Origin: Virgibacillus sp. MSP4-1
GTDB lineage: Bacteria; Bacillota; Bacilli; Bacillales; Alkalibacillaceae
Length of the DNA stretch: 64,000 nucleotides
Reading direction: 5' to 3'
Assembly (NCBI RefSeq): GCF_010092505.1
Contig: NZ_CP048021.1
Coordinates: forward strand, 2,418,001-2,482,000
Shown: in pieces, positions 31,895 to 40,932 of the stretch
Layout of the letters: every line of letters starts with the position of its first letter
Numbering within the stretch: position 1 is the stretch's first letter
Program-made: the position numbers and the translations under genes
Notes under the pieces: model-generated
The model's database searches: none
Told to the model about the DNA's origin: nothing
The model's input: the letters and a program-made list of their open reading frames with translations, nothing else

Positions 31895-33157
31895 TCATCT
31901 CTCTCTTAGTATATCAGACTTCTTTTTCTCCATATATTCCTTGTTACCTATCGGGGATTCAGGCTGGTTACTCGCCTTCATGTTAGCCAGAAGTTCCTTA
32001 ATTTTCTGGTTGATCTGGCTTATATCAGGCCGGGAATGCTGATCATTATGGATATTAAACTGACGCTTTTTATCTAAAATCCGATAAACACTTTCGTTTA
32101 TACGTTGTTCGGATAAATCCCCTGTCTTAACTGCCTGCTTTAGTTTTTTAAAGGTTTCCGCAACATTTTCCTTTTGATGAGCGATTAACAGAATATCACT
32201 GCCTGCTTTTACCGATCGTAAAGCTGCATCAGCCACTGTATATTGATTGGTGATCGCCTTCATCGTTAAATCATCCGTAATGACCAGGCCTTCAAACCCC
32301 ATTTGATTACGAAGCAGCCCCTGGATCATCTTCTTAGACAGAGATGCCGGATACTTATGATCAATGTTCGGTACAGATAGATGTGCCATCATTACCGCAT
32401 CGGCATTCCGTTTAAACGCTGCTTTAAAAGGTTTAAGCTCCAGATCCTGAAGCTCCTCTAATGATTTGTTTACAACCGGAAGTTCTTCATGGGAGTCGAT
32501 GGATGTATCCCCATGTCCCGGAAAATGCTTTACAACCGGAATGACTCCCGTAGCCCGTATACCGTTCATAACGGCCAATCCGTGCTTTGTTACTTTTTTT
32601 GCGGTAGAGCCAAACGCCCTTCTCCCGATTATTGGATTTTCCGGATTTGTATTAATATCAAGAACAGGGGCAAAATCCATATTAAAGCCGAGGGGCTGAA
32701 TCTGATTAGCCAGCATATTTCCGTATTGAAAGGACAGCTCCGGCTGATCTACTTCCCCTACCTCCCAGGCATCAGGAAGAGCTTTAAACTCATCAGGAAC
32801 CCTGCTTATTTCTCCACCTTCTTCATCAATCCCCAAAAATAGAGGGATATGTCCCTTATTCTTATGCTTTATATGGTTTAACATCTTTGTCGTCTGCTCT
32901 ACATCAAGGATATTTTCTTTAAATAGAATAAGTCCCCCTACGTGATAGTCCTCAATATAATCCTTTACTTCCTCGTTCAGGCGGGTCCCCTCAAAGCCGA
33001 CAAGCAGCATCTGACCAATTTTCTCGTCCAGACTGAGGGACTCGATCTGACGCTCAATATCATCAGGATGGTCTTTTGGATCACTGCTCCCAATGGTATA
33101 AGGGAAAACAATCATGACAATCAAAATAAAAGCATACAGCCACGCTTTCTTAAGCAT
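31895..33157 (-). CDS. nagZ: Beta-N-acetylhexosaminidase, NagZ-type (GH3)
   Basis: A 420-residue glycoside hydrolase family 3 enzyme. An N-terminal hydrophobic segment (KKAWLYAFILIVMIVFPYTIG) is a signal peptide or anchor, so it acts outside the membrane as in Bacillus. GH3 motifs: LFLGIDEEGGEISRVP, GFNMDFAPVLDIN, the NagZ-specific His/Asp loop KHFPGHGDTSIDSHEELP, and the nucleophile Asp in GLVITDDLTMKAI. It removes GlcNAc from muropeptides in cell-wall recycling. Only the N-terminal TIM-barrel domain plus a short tail is present. ATG 33157 has GAGGTG 5 nt upstream, and the longer frame to 33214 is rejected. Confidence 0.9.
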   Translation of the reverse strand: MLKKAWLYAFILIVMIVFPYTIGSSDPKDHPDDIERQIESLSLDEKIGQMLLVGFEGTRLNEEVKDYIEDYHVGGLILFKENILDVEQTTKMLNHIKHKNKGHIPLFLGIDEEGGEISRVPDEFKALPDAWEVGEVDQPELSFQYGNMLANQIQPLGFNMDFAPVLDINTNPENPIIGRRAFGSTAKKVTKHGLAVMNGIRATGVIPVVKHFPGHGDTSIDSHEELPVVNKSLEELQDLELKPFKAAFKRNADAVMMAHLSVPNIDHKYPASLSKKMIQGLLRNQMGFEGLVITDDLTMKAITNQYTVADAALRSVKAGSDILLIAHQKENVAETFKKLKQAVKTGDLSEQRINESVYRILDKKRQFNIHNDQHSRPDISQINQKIKELLANMKASNQPESPIGNKEYMEKKKSDILRER

Positions 33158-33232
33158 TGCAACACCTCGGTTGAATGTAATAAGAGGAATTCCTGTTGTT
33201 CTCAGTTTAATCATACTCGTACATTAGAGACG

Positions 33233-33751
33233 TTATGCTCTGAACCATGGCAAATCTGTCCCAAATTTTTCTGCCATATCCTTGGAGTCCTTTTTTCTTC
33301 CCTTCCGATAATCCGCTCGTTTTTCCGCACCCTGATGGAGCCACTGTTCCTCTTCTGTTTCCGGATAAACGTGCGGGACAGGGGCAGGCTGACTATTTTC
33401 ATCAATGGCTACCATTGTAAGGAATGCCGTTGCACAAATATTTCGCTCCCCCGTAAGGAGATTTTCCGTTACAGCCTTTACGAATACTTCCATAGACGTT
33501 TTGTGTGTATAAGTGACAAAGGCTTCCAGACAAATGGTATCCCCCTCATGTACAGGGGTAAGAAAATCCACTGAATCCGTAGAAGCCGTCACAACCGTTT
33601 TTCTGGCATGACGTGATGCCGCAATAGCTGAAACATCATCAATATAAGCCATAAGCTTCCCGCCAAAAAGTGTTCCATGGGCATTCGTATCTGGAGGGAG
33701 CACATGCGAAGTTTTCACTGTTAACGATTGTTTACAAGGTTTTTTTTCCAT
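33233..33751 (-). CDS. Acyl-CoA thioesterase (YkhA-like hotdog fold)
   Basis: A 172-residue hotdog thioesterase of the YciA/YkhA type. The core motif is HVLPPDTNAHGTLFGGKLMAYIDD, with Asn/Asp of the active site, followed by ASTDSVDFLTPVHEGDTICLEAFV. A C-terminal basic extension (EKRADYRKGRKKDSKDMAEK) is typical for Bacillaceae copies. It hydrolyses acyl-CoAs. ATG 33751 is chosen for its AGAGGAAAG site; the open frame extends to 33823 without one. It is likely monocistronic. Confidence 0.88.
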   Translation of the reverse strand: MEKKPCKQSLTVKTSHVLPPDTNAHGTLFGGKLMAYIDDVSAIAASRHARKTVVTASTDSVDFLTPVHEGDTICLEAFVTYTHKTSMEVFVKAVTENLLTGERNICATAFLTMVAIDENSQPAPVPHVYPETEEEQWLHQGAEKRADYRKGRKKDSKDMAEKFGTDLPWFRA

Positions 33752-33903
33752 ATTGCTTTCCTCTCTTCTTTTATTCAATCTTTCCCTATTCTTAGTTTTC
33801 CTGTTTCTATTAAAATCATCCATAACGGAAGAAATCTAAAGGAATCCTATCAGGAGAATACATGGATGGTCAAAAAGAGCAGCTTGCCCTTTTTGGCAGC
33901 TGC

Positions 33904-34701
33904 TCATTGAGAAAATTCACTCATATATTCACTTAACGTTTGCTGTAAGGTTGCTTTAGTTTCGACGTCCAGTTTTCCGAAATTCATAAATTTACGGACC
34001 AGTTCCGGACGAATGCCAGTAAGCAATGGTTTACATCCCATCATTTTAACCCCATCCATTACCTTTAAAATTTGATTGATGGTGTCTTCCTCCATATCTA
34101 CAACTCCGGAAAAATCCATAATTAACGTTCCAATACGGACTTTGCCAATTTCCAACAATACCTGCTCTTCAATAATGCTGGCCCGGTTATAATCAATGGT
34201 TCCAATTAAGGGAAGAACGCTTATGGTGGAGGTAATCGGAATAAGTGGGACTGATAATTTTTCTACCAGCCGCTTATGTTTCTCAATCAGTTCATCCTTA
34301 TATTTTGAATAGCTAATAAAAAAGGTGTTCAAAAACTCATCCATTTGATCATTAATTTGTTTTTCCTGCGTATAGAAGTGATCCATCGTCGCCTCTTTAT
34401 TGTGCTTCTGATCATATTGATACAGAAAAAACCACAACGTTCTTCTAATAGCATTAACCCACTCCAGCTTAAAAGCGACGGTTAAAGAGTGCCTGGCCCA
34501 GGCTATGCCTTCCTGTCTGGCAAATGCCACAACCTCTTCGTGCTGCTCTTCAACAATATATAACACAAGTTTATGAGCATTATTAATTAAATTAATATTA
34601 CCAATGCGATGAATTTCGTTAATTTTATCCCGTACATTGACGGCTTCTTCCAGCAAATACTCTTCAAATTGATCACGATTATGAACTAAAAAGCTTTTCA
34701 T
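33904..34701 (-). CDS. RsbR-family STAS protein (stressosome paralogue)
   Basis: About 265 residues. The N-terminal two thirds is a helical sensor domain without haem- or flavin-binding residues I can identify. The C-terminal STAS domain contains VPLIPITSTISVLPLIGTID, DFSGVVDMEEDTINQILKVM and LLTGIRPELVRKFMNFG, as in RsbR proteins of the stressosome. The two threonines phosphorylated by RsbT in RsbRA appear replaced: the first aligns with Glu in VDMEED and the second with Lys in ELVRKF. ATG 34701 with GAAGGACA upstream is chosen; TTG 34731 is possible. No rsbS/rsbT genes are adjacent. Confidence 0.82.
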   Translation of the reverse strand: MKSFLVHNRDQFEEYLLEEAVNVRDKINEIHRIGNINLINNAHKLVLYIVEEQHEEVVAFARQEGIAWARHSLTVAFKLEWVNAIRRTLWFFLYQYDQKHNKEATMDHFYTQEKQINDQMDEFLNTFFISYSKYKDELIEKHKRLVEKLSVPLIPITSTISVLPLIGTIDYNRASIIEEQVLLEIGKVRIGTLIMDFSGVVDMEEDTINQILKVMDGVKMMGCKPLLTGIRPELVRKFMNFGKLDVETKATLQQTLSEYMSEFSQ

Positions 34702-34929
34702 ATCCTGTCCTTCTTGAAAATCCAATTCCAAAGAACATCGCTCCCTTAGCTACTAAGTAAGTTATAATAGAATGATTTAAAAAAATGCCTATGTAAAAAA
34801 GGTATCATAAGTATAGCAAATTTCTAATATTTAGTCATCGTGCTTTCTATATACAATTACAATCATGCAAATAGGAGTTGTGAGTTCTGGCTGTTCATTC
34901 ATTTCCGTGGCATGGCCATTTTCTACGTA

Positions 34930-34966
34930 AAATAGCATATCAACCAACAGTGGGCTGATATGCTAT
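34930..34966 (-). terminator. Terminator of the tdh gene
   Basis: AGCATATCA, a 13-nt loop, TGATATGCT, then ATTTTACG on the minus strand, about 55 bp past the stop at 35021. Confidence 0.7.
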
Positions 34967-35020
34967 TTCCACTTTTATCGTATTCCTCTGATAAATTTTT
35001 ATTTTTCATTTCCAGGATTA

Positions 35021-35977
35021 TTACGCTTCGTTTGTTGCTTTTAAAGAAATTTTCTCAAGCATATCCTTCGTCATCGACTGTAAATCATAGTTTGGCTTAA
35101 AGTCCCATTCGTCCTTTGCTGCCCGGCAATCAATGGCGTCCGGCCAGCTTTCGGCTATAGCCTGGCGGGTGGGATCTACATCATAGGCCAACTGAAAATC
35201 AGGGAGATGCTGCCTGATTGCTCCAGCAAAATCCTCTGGCGCAGCACTTATGGCTGATACATTAAATGCATTACGGTGAATTAGGCGGCTGCTGTCGGCT
35301 TCCATCAATTGAATAATCGCCTGAATCGCATCCGGCATATACATCATATCCATATACGTTCCCGCTCCGATATAGGAAGTGTAGGCGCCCTTTTCCTTCG
35401 CTTCATAATACATTTCTACAGCATAATCGGTGGTTCCGCCTCCAGGCTTGGTAACATATGAAATCAGGCCGGGAAAACGAAGGCCACGGGTATCCACCCC
35501 GAATTTTTCATAATAGTAGTCACACAATAGTTCTCCGGAAACTTTATTGATTCCATACATCGTGTTCGGGCGCTGAATGGTATCCTGAGGGGTTTGATCC
35601 TTAGGAGTCCCCGGGCCAAAAGCACCTATTGAACTCGGTGTAAAAAATTGGGTGTTCATTTCCCGCGCCACCTCCAACGCGTTTACAAGCCCTCCCATAT
35701 TAATGTTCCAGGCCAGCTGCGGGTTCGCTTCTGCTTTTGCTGACAAAAGAGCAGCCAAGTGGATAATGGTGTCCACATTGTATTCCTTTGCTAAGGAAGC
35801 AAAATGTTCAGCATTCTGAACGTCTAAAATTTCAAAAGGGCCGGAATGAACGACCTCACAATCCTGTTGACGAACGTCCGTCGCAACAACAGAAGCGTCT
35901 CCATATTCCTGTCGAAGCTTCATGACTAACTCAGAGCCAATTTGCCCCAGAGCTCCGGTAACCAATATTTTTTTCAT
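35021..35977 (-). CDS. L-threonine 3-dehydrogenase, SDR/epimerase type
   Basis: A 318-residue extended short-chain dehydrogenase. The NAD site is [15 protein letters not shown], the catalytic YxxxK is [10 protein letters not shown], and [16 protein letters not shown] and [10 protein letters not shown] match the SDR-type threonine dehydrogenases rather than the zinc MDR type. It oxidises threonine to 2-amino-3-oxobutyrate, which the upstream Kbl enzyme cleaves. It lies about 175 bp after kbl, with a family E hairpin repeat between. ATG 35977 with AGGGGGAAC upstream is chosen. Confidence 0.9.
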   Translation of the reverse strand: MKKILVTGALGQIGSELVMKLRQEYGDASVVATDVRQQDCEVVHSGPFEILDVQNAEHFASLAKEYNVDTIIHLAALLSAKAEANPQLAWNINMGGLVNALEVAREMNTQFFTPSSIGAFGPGTPKDQTPQDTIQRPNTMYGINKVSGELLCDYYYEKFGVDTRGLRFPGLISYVTKPGGGTTDYAVEMYYEAKEKGAYTSYIGAGTYMDMMYMPDAIQAIIQLMEADSSRLIHRNAFNVSAISAAPEDFAGAIRQHLPDFQLAYDVDPTRQAIAESWPDAIDCRAAKDEWDFKPNYDLQSMTKDMLEKISLKATNEA

Positions 35978-36008
35978 TGTCGTTCCCCCTGCTTCTCCTC
36001 GTTGTTTC

Positions 36009-36064
36009 ATTATAAAGTGAAACTTCCATCAGTGGAGGGATTCTCCATCCCCACTAATGGTTAG
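36009..36064. repeat. Hairpin repeat family E, copy 1 (between kbl and tdh)
   Basis: ATAAAGTGAAACTTCCATCA followed by GTGGAGGG, a short loop and CCCCACTAATGG. The same arrangement recurs at 40800-40850. It sits inside the apparent kbl-tdh transcript and has no T-run. Confidence 0.75.
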
Positions 36065-36151
36065 TTGAACTTATCCGGAATTTACCCGCCGATTACCCCT
36101 CACCTGCACATTTCGTTTCAGGAATGCTTAAAGGCAGAGGATTACAGCTTG

Positions 36152-37348
36152 TTAACGTGATAAAATCCCTGTTTCTTTACCAATCTTCTCATACACCCCT
36201 AGTGCCTGATCGAGCATCTCTTTTGTATGAGCTGCTGTAGGCATATTCCGAACTCTTCCTGTACCTCTTGGAACGGTAGGGAATACGATCGATTTCGCAT
36301 AAACCCCTTCTTCAATCAGGCGTTTACTGAATGCCTGTGTTGTATTTTCATCACCAATAATAACGGGCGTAATCGGTGTCTCACTATGACCAATATCATA
36401 GCCGAGCTGCTCCAGACCATTTTTGAGATACTCACTGTTCTCCCACATTTTCTGCTGAAGCTCCTCACTTTCCATAATCAAATCAATGGCTTTAATCGTT
36501 GCAGCTGCATCAGCCGGAGTCACTGCTGTGGAGAATAAGAATGGACGGGAGCGAACCTTCAGCCAGTCAATGAGATTTTGTTTCCCGGCTACATAACCGC
36601 CAATAACACCAATGGCCTTTGACAGCGTCCCCATTTGGAAATCCACTTTATCCTGAAGACCAAAATGTTTAACGGTACCTGCTCCCTTACCAAGCACACC
36701 GGATCCGTGAGCATCATCCACATAGGTCATAAGATCAAACTCTTCGGCAATCTCGACAATTTCAGGAAGTCTGGCTACATCTCCATCCATGGAAAATACC
36801 CCGTCCGTAATCACCATGACTTTATTATATTGCCCGGATTCAACCGCTTCTTTTGCTTTCGCTCGCAAATCATCCATATCTGAGTGATGAAAACGAATAA
36901 TTTTGGCACGTGATAACCGGCAGCCATCAATAATCGAGGCGTGATTTAATTCATCGGATAAAATCGCATCATTTTTATCCATAACTGCAGAAATCGCCGC
37001 CATGTTGCAGTTAAAACCTGACTGATAGGATATCGCAGCTTCAGTTCCTTTAAACTGTGCAAGCTTCCTCTCCAGTTCATTATGCAAATCAAGTGTTCCG
37101 TTAATTGTACGTACGGCGCCTGCTCCTACACCATGGGACTTAACGGCCTGAATGGCTTCTTCCTTTAAACGCTCATCCGTCGCCAATCCTAAATAATTGT
37201 TGGATGAAAGATTGATAAGTTCCTTTCCATTAATGTTAATGACTGGTCCATTGGCTCCCTCTACCGTATCAATCTCGTTGTACAATCCCTTTGATTTTAA
37301 ATCCGCTAGATGTTCATTTAAAAAGTGCTGCAGCTTTTGACTCGTCAT
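36152..37348 (-). CDS. kbl: Glycine C-acetyltransferase (2-amino-3-ketobutyrate CoA ligase)
   Basis: A 398-residue PLP enzyme of the alpha-oxoamine synthase family. Motifs: [21 protein letters not shown]-like [42 protein letters not shown], and the PLP lysine in [16 protein letters not shown]. Together with the downstream threonine dehydrogenase it converts threonine to glycine and acetyl-CoA, which makes Kbl more likely than the homologous BioF; no biotin genes are near. GGAGGGATAGG precedes the ATG. A promoter is visible upstream. Confidence 0.9.
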   Translation of the reverse strand: MTSQKLQHFLNEHLADLKSKGLYNEIDTVEGANGPVININGKELINLSSNNYLGLATDERLKEEAIQAVKSHGVGAGAVRTINGTLDLHNELERKLAQFKGTEAAISYQSGFNCNMAAISAVMDKNDAILSDELNHASIIDGCRLSRAKIIRFHHSDMDDLRAKAKEAVESGQYNKVMVITDGVFSMDGDVARLPEIVEIAEEFDLMTYVDDAHGSGVLGKGAGTVKHFGLQDKVDFQMGTLSKAIGVIGGYVAGKQNLIDWLKVRSRPFLFSTAVTPADAAATIKAIDLIMESEELQQKMWENSEYLKNGLEQLGYDIGHSETPITPVIIGDENTTQAFSKRLIEEGVYAKSIVFPTVPRGTGRVRNMPTAAHTKEMLDQALGVYEKIGKETGILSR

Positions 37349-37401
37349 CCTATCCCTCCTCGGAATTTTCCTGTATATACATTTGTCTATACCGTGTGTA
37401 C

Positions 37402-37432
37402 ATTATATTTAAGTTTAAGCTTGTTATTTCAA
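37402..37432 (-). promoter_or_regulatory. Probable sigma-A promoter of kbl-tdh
   Basis: On the minus strand TTGAAA (37432-37427) and TATAAT (37407-37402) are separated by 19 bp. Downstream, between the promoter and the kbl ribosome site, is the palindrome TGTATATACA, a possible operator. Confidence 0.55.
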
Positions 37433-37620
37433 TCTTATTATAGCACATATCTTTTTTATGTTCACTTCAAAAGGACAACAAAATTCTACATATTTCCTCT
37501 TTGCAACTAGTACACCTTCATCATTTTTTGCCTTAATCCGGCAGCCGTCTATGCTCAAACTAAAATCTTGAATAGGATGTTAATGGACAATGGATGATTA
37601 CGTGCTAAGGAGGGACGCAG

Positions 37621-37863
37621 ATGGATCGAGGCTTTTTCCAGAACGTAGAGAAATCTACCGGTGTAAAGCAGGATGACATTATGAGACTCGTAAAATCCGT
37701 GCAAAGTGCAGATTTAAGTGATGAAAGAACCGTACGAAAACTGATTCACCAGGTATCCAAAATGGCTAACAAACCCGTATCTAAGAAAACAGAGGATCAA
37801 TTGGTACGTTCTATTATGAATAAACAGATTCCGAGCATGAATGATTTGAAGAAAAAATTTTAA
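37621..37863 (+). CDS. spoVIF: Stage VI sporulation protein F
   Basis: An 80-residue small soluble protein: DRGFFQNVEKSTGVKQDDIM, then RTVRKLIHQVSKMANKPVS and VRSIMNKQIPSMNDLKKKF. Length and pattern match SpoVIF (YjcC), a spore-coat assembly protein made late in the mother cell that acts with the GerE regulon. AGGAGGG precedes the ATG by 6 nt. No clear SigK promoter could be confirmed by eye. It lies between the divergent kbl and the CPBP protease genes. Confidence 0.85.
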   Translation: MDRGFFQNVEKSTGVKQDDIMRLVKSVQSADLSDERTVRKLIHQVSKMANKPVSKKTEDQLVRSIMNKQIPSMNDLKKKF

Positions 37864-37874
37864 GGCAACGGATT

Positions 37875-37908
37875 CGTGGGAGATTCCCTTCATGATCTCC
37901 CACTTTTC
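37875..37908 (+). terminator. Terminator of spoVIF
   Basis: GTGGGAGAT, a 10-nt loop, ATCTCCCAC, then TTTTCATT, 13 bp after the stop. Confidence 0.85.
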
Positions 37909-38052
37909 ATTCGTTTAATGACTGGATCCCGGACAAGCCGTTTTTTGATCCGAGATGAATCGTTCATCGAATCTATTCTTTTCGCTCAATAACCGGAAAA
38001 ACTCCCCCCACGTTCTTTTATTTTTGCTATACTGAATCCAGGTGATAAAGCT

Positions 38053-38739
38053 ATGAAGCGAAAACATGTATTTACCCTTATATTCCTATCCCTCATCAGC
38101 TGTTTTCTGATGTTCATGATTGAGCAGGTCTTTAAAGCAACATACGTGCCGAAATCATTGGCTAAAATATTTTTGTTTTTATTTGTCCCTCTGCTGGTCA
38201 TTCGTTTGATCTGGAAACAGCGTATACTGGTTTTTCTAAATTTAAAAGAAATCGACTGGAACCGCTTAAGAGGCGGATTCGGACTTGGCATTGCTGCATT
38301 TATTATTGTTTTATTGAGCTTTATTCTGCTTAAGGACTTTATCAATTTGGACGGCATTACAGGGGATTTAAGGTCACGATTAAACATCACACTCGAGACG
38401 TATATTTTTGTAGCGATTTACATTACATTTGGCAACTCATTGCTGGAGGAATTCTTTTTCCGGGGGTTTATCTTCTTAAAGCTATACCAGGCGAATTATA
38501 AAACATTTGCCTATCTATTCTCTTCTTCCCTTTTTGCTATCTATCATATGGCAATCTTTGCAACATGGTTCAATATTTGGCTAACCTTGCTTGCTATCAT
38601 CGGGCTATTTACCATTGGAATCATCTTTTGCTGGTTAAACACAAAGTCCAACAACTTTTTAAACTCCTGGATTCTTCACATTCTAGCTGATATTGCCGTC
38701 GTTTCGATTGGATTTTACTTATTTCAAACAACAGCATAA
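38053..38739 (+). CDS. CPBP family intramembrane metalloprotease (ABI/CAAX-like)
   Basis: A 228-residue membrane protein with six to eight helices. The active-site motifs are complete: EE-R in SLLEEFFFRGFIFL (about residues 134-141), His in AIYHMAIF, and NS/H in NNFLNSWILHILADI. Family members process prenylated proteins in eukaryotes, and in bacteria act in bacteriocin immunity or membrane proteolysis. No bacteriocin genes are adjacent. AGGTGAT is 6 nt before the ATG. Confidence 0.87.
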   Translation: MKRKHVFTLIFLSLISCFLMFMIEQVFKATYVPKSLAKIFLFLFVPLLVIRLIWKQRILVFLNLKEIDWNRLRGGFGLGIAAFIIVLLSFILLKDFINLDGITGDLRSRLNITLETYIFVAIYITFGNSLLEEFFFRGFIFLKLYQANYKTFAYLFSSSLFAIYHMAIFATWFNIWLTLLAIIGLFTIGIIFCWLNTKSNNFLNSWILHILADIAVVSIGFYLFQTTA

Positions 38740-38849
38740 TTTTATTTTCAGAGAACGGATGCCTCCGTTCTCTTTTTCTTTGCCCAGCTGTGGGTTGGCA
38801 TCTTTATGTTGAGTATGATGGACAGTTTGGTTAATGTATTGTTCCTATT

Positions 38850-38966
38850 TGGCCTTCATTCCCTTTATGAAGGCCATTGCAACTTGTATTTGTCCTTCTA
38901 GTGTCCTTCATCACTCCAATGAAGGACACTTCAATCAAATCATTCTCCGCTTTTGTCCTTCATCAC
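38850..38966. repeat. 52-bp-periodic repeat array (family A), second locus
   Basis: Units start at 38850 (TGGCCTTCAT), 38902 (TGTCCTTCAT) and 38954 (TGTCCTTCAT), exactly 52 bp apart. The first two have the complementary ATGAAGG arm 17 bp after the unit start. It abuts a family D element at 38971. Confidence 0.85.
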
Positions 38967-38970
38967 CTCC

Positions 38971-39133
38971 GCTTATCCCGTATGACCTGATCACTCGCCT
39001 CCGCTTTTCTTTGTCCAGCTGCGGCTCCCAGGCCCCAGCGGTCATAAGCATAATCCCCTACATGGCCTAGATCAGGCCACTCCGGGGGATCATGCTTATG
39101 CCGTCGGGCCTAAACACTCGCCTCCGCTTTTCT
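38971..39133. repeat. Hairpin element family D, copy 1
   Basis: A 40-bp direct repeat (38971-39010 and 39094-39133; ends in ACTCGCCTCCGCTTTTCT) flanks a central segment with TTGTCCAGCTGCGGCTCCCA and a long inverted repeat, CATAAGCATAATCCCC with GGGGGATCATGCTTATG, centred on TGGCCTAGATCAGGCCA. The element matches the copy at 55507-55673 in architecture. It resembles dispersed non-coding repeats I recall from other Bacillaceae. Confidence 0.8.
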
Positions 39134-39207
39134 ACTCCCTCCGTATGGTTTTGCTTTATTTGGAAAAATTAGTATTAGTGCGATGAAATGTAAAGGAGGA
39201 AAAGTCT

Positions 39208-40737
39208 ATGAAAAACCAAATGCCATCCTTCCCGGAGCCTTTCTGGAAGGATTCAGTTGAATTTGATCATTTTGACTCTCTTGATAAGGATACAGAAGCC
39301 GATGTTGTCATTGTTGGCGGAGGGATCACCGGGATTACGACAGGCTACTTACTGCAAAAAGAGGGAATGAAAGTCGTTATTCTGGAGGCCAGCAACATTC
39401 TGAATGGGACGACCGGACATACAACAGCAAAAATAACGGCTCAGCACGATATCATTTACGACGAGTTGATTCAGCATTTTGGTCTGGATAAGGCCCACGA
39501 CTATTATGAAGCGAATATGAGGGCCAAAACATTCATGGAGGACACGATCAAAGAGCACGATATTGATTGTGATTATAAAGAACAGGACGCCATCATCTAT
39601 GCTACATCTGATCAGACACAAATGAATTTGGAAACGGAATGGAAAGCGTATGAACAACTTGGGATTGAACGGGACTTCCTTGATGATGTCCCCCTCCCTA
39701 TTGATGTAAAAGGGGCCCTCGTGATGAAAAATCAGGCTCAATTCCATCCAATAAAATACTTAAAGCACCTTGTGGATGATTTTCTTCAGAATGGCGGAAC
39801 CATTTACGAAAAAACCACCGCCGTCGATGTACAGGAAGAGGCCAGGCCGAAAGTGATTACCAGGCCAGGGCATAAGGTGGCCGCTCAATACGTCATCTCT
39901 GCTTCCCATTTTCCTTTTTACGACTTCAAAGGGGGCTATTTTTCCAGAATGTATGCCAGCCGTTCCTATGTGCTTGGAATCAAGGCAAACAAGGAATTCC
40001 CCGGCGGCATGTATCTCAGTGCCGATCAGCCCACCCGATCACTCAGATCCGCTTCTTATAATGGCGAGGAAATGATTATTGTAGGCGGTGAAAGCCACAA
40101 GACCGGCCATGGCACCAATACGATGAAGCATTATGAAGCTTTGCAGGATTTTGCCAACAGAACGTTCGGCATTCAGGAGTTTCTGTATCGCTGGTCCGCC
40201 CAGGATTTGACCACATTGGATAAAGTTCCTTATATTGGGCGATTCAAAAGCAATGAACCAAACATCCTGATTGCCACCGGATTCCGTAAATGGGGCATGA
40301 CGACAAGTACTGCTGCCGCTCAACTTTTAGCAGATATTATTTTAAAGAAGGATAATCCATCTGAAGAGCTTTACCGCCCGTCACGATTTAAAGCAGATCC
40401 AAGCCTGCGCAAATTTGTCAGCCAAAACTTAGGTGTAGCTGGTCATTTTGTAAAAGGAAAAGTCGGAATGACATCGAAATCCATTGATGACCTTAATCCT
40501 GAAGAAGGTGCTGTCGTTAAAGTGGACGGTGAAAGAGCCGGAGCTTATAAAGATAAAAATGGAAAGCTGTATGTTGTCAATACGACCTGCACCCACATGG
40601 GCTGTGAGCTGGAATGGAATAACGGTGAGCATACCTGGGACTGCCCATGCCATGGTTCCCGCTTTTCCATTGAAGGGGATGTAATCGAAGGCCCTGCTGA
40701 ACGCCCTTTAAGCCAGCTTGATGTGGAAGAAGGGTGA
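39208..40737 (+). CDS. FAD-dependent oxidoreductase fused to a Rieske [2Fe-2S] domain
   Basis: A 509-residue fusion protein. Residues about 30-400 are a DAO/glycine-oxidase-like flavoprotein with the dinucleotide motif DVVIVGGGITGITTGYLL and GFRKWGMTTSTAAAQLLAD near the FAD. Residues about 420-505 form a Rieske domain with the cluster ligands CTHMGC and CPCHGSRF (C-x-H, C-x2-H). The first domain should oxidise an amine or aldehyde-type substrate and pass electrons to the iron-sulfur centre. The substrate is unknown. AAAGGAGG precedes the ATG. This fusion is common in Bacillaceae genomes as a stand-alone gene. Confidence 0.88.
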   Translation: MKNQMPSFPEPFWKDSVEFDHFDSLDKDTEADVVIVGGGITGITTGYLLQKEGMKVVILEASNILNGTTGHTTAKITAQHDIIYDELIQHFGLDKAHDYYEANMRAKTFMEDTIKEHDIDCDYKEQDAIIYATSDQTQMNLETEWKAYEQLGIERDFLDDVPLPIDVKGALVMKNQAQFHPIKYLKHLVDDFLQNGGTIYEKTTAVDVQEEARPKVITRPGHKVAAQYVISASHFPFYDFKGGYFSRMYASRSYVLGIKANKEFPGGMYLSADQPTRSLRSASYNGEEMIIVGGESHKTGHGTNTMKHYEALQDFANRTFGIQEFLYRWSAQDLTTLDKVPYIGRFKSNEPNILIATGFRKWGMTTSTAAAQLLADIILKKDNPSEELYRPSRFKADPSLRKFVSQNLGVAGHFVKGKVGMTSKSIDDLNPEEGAVVKVDGERAGAYKDKNGKLYVVNTTCTHMGCELEWNNGEHTWDCPCHGSRFSIEGDVIEGPAERPLSQLDVEEG

Positions 40738-40799
40738 ATGATGAAAAAAATCGCTCCATCCGCTTGAACCTAACACAACTGTAATAAGGAACCATTAGC

Positions 40800-40885
40800 C
40801 ATAAAGTGAAACTGCTTCAGTGGAGGTTTTCTCCATCCTCCACTGATTTGGCCAGCTGCGGCTCCCAGGTCAAGGCGGATATAAA
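40800..40885. repeat. Hairpin repeat family E copy 2 joined to a family D fragment
   Basis: ATAAAGTGAAACTGCTTCAG, then CAGTGGAGG, loop, CCTCCACTG, repeats the structure at 36009. It runs directly into GGCCAGCTGCGGCTCCCAGG, which is the central start of family D, so two repeat families are fused here. Confidence 0.75.
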
Positions 40886-40887
40886 GC

Positions 40888-40932
40888 AAACGAACCTATA
40901 AGCCGTTAAAAGCTTATAGGTTCGTTTTATTT
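40888..40932. terminator. Bidirectional terminator
   Basis: AACGAACCTATAAGC, loop CGTTAAAA, GCTTATAGGTTCGTT, then TTATTTT. It serves the Rieske-flavoprotein gene and the convergent DUF421 gene. Confidence 0.88.

Noticed and set aside
36152-37348. Biotin enzyme BioF
   Set aside because: Same family, but the adjacent threonine dehydrogenase and absence of bio genes favour Kbl.
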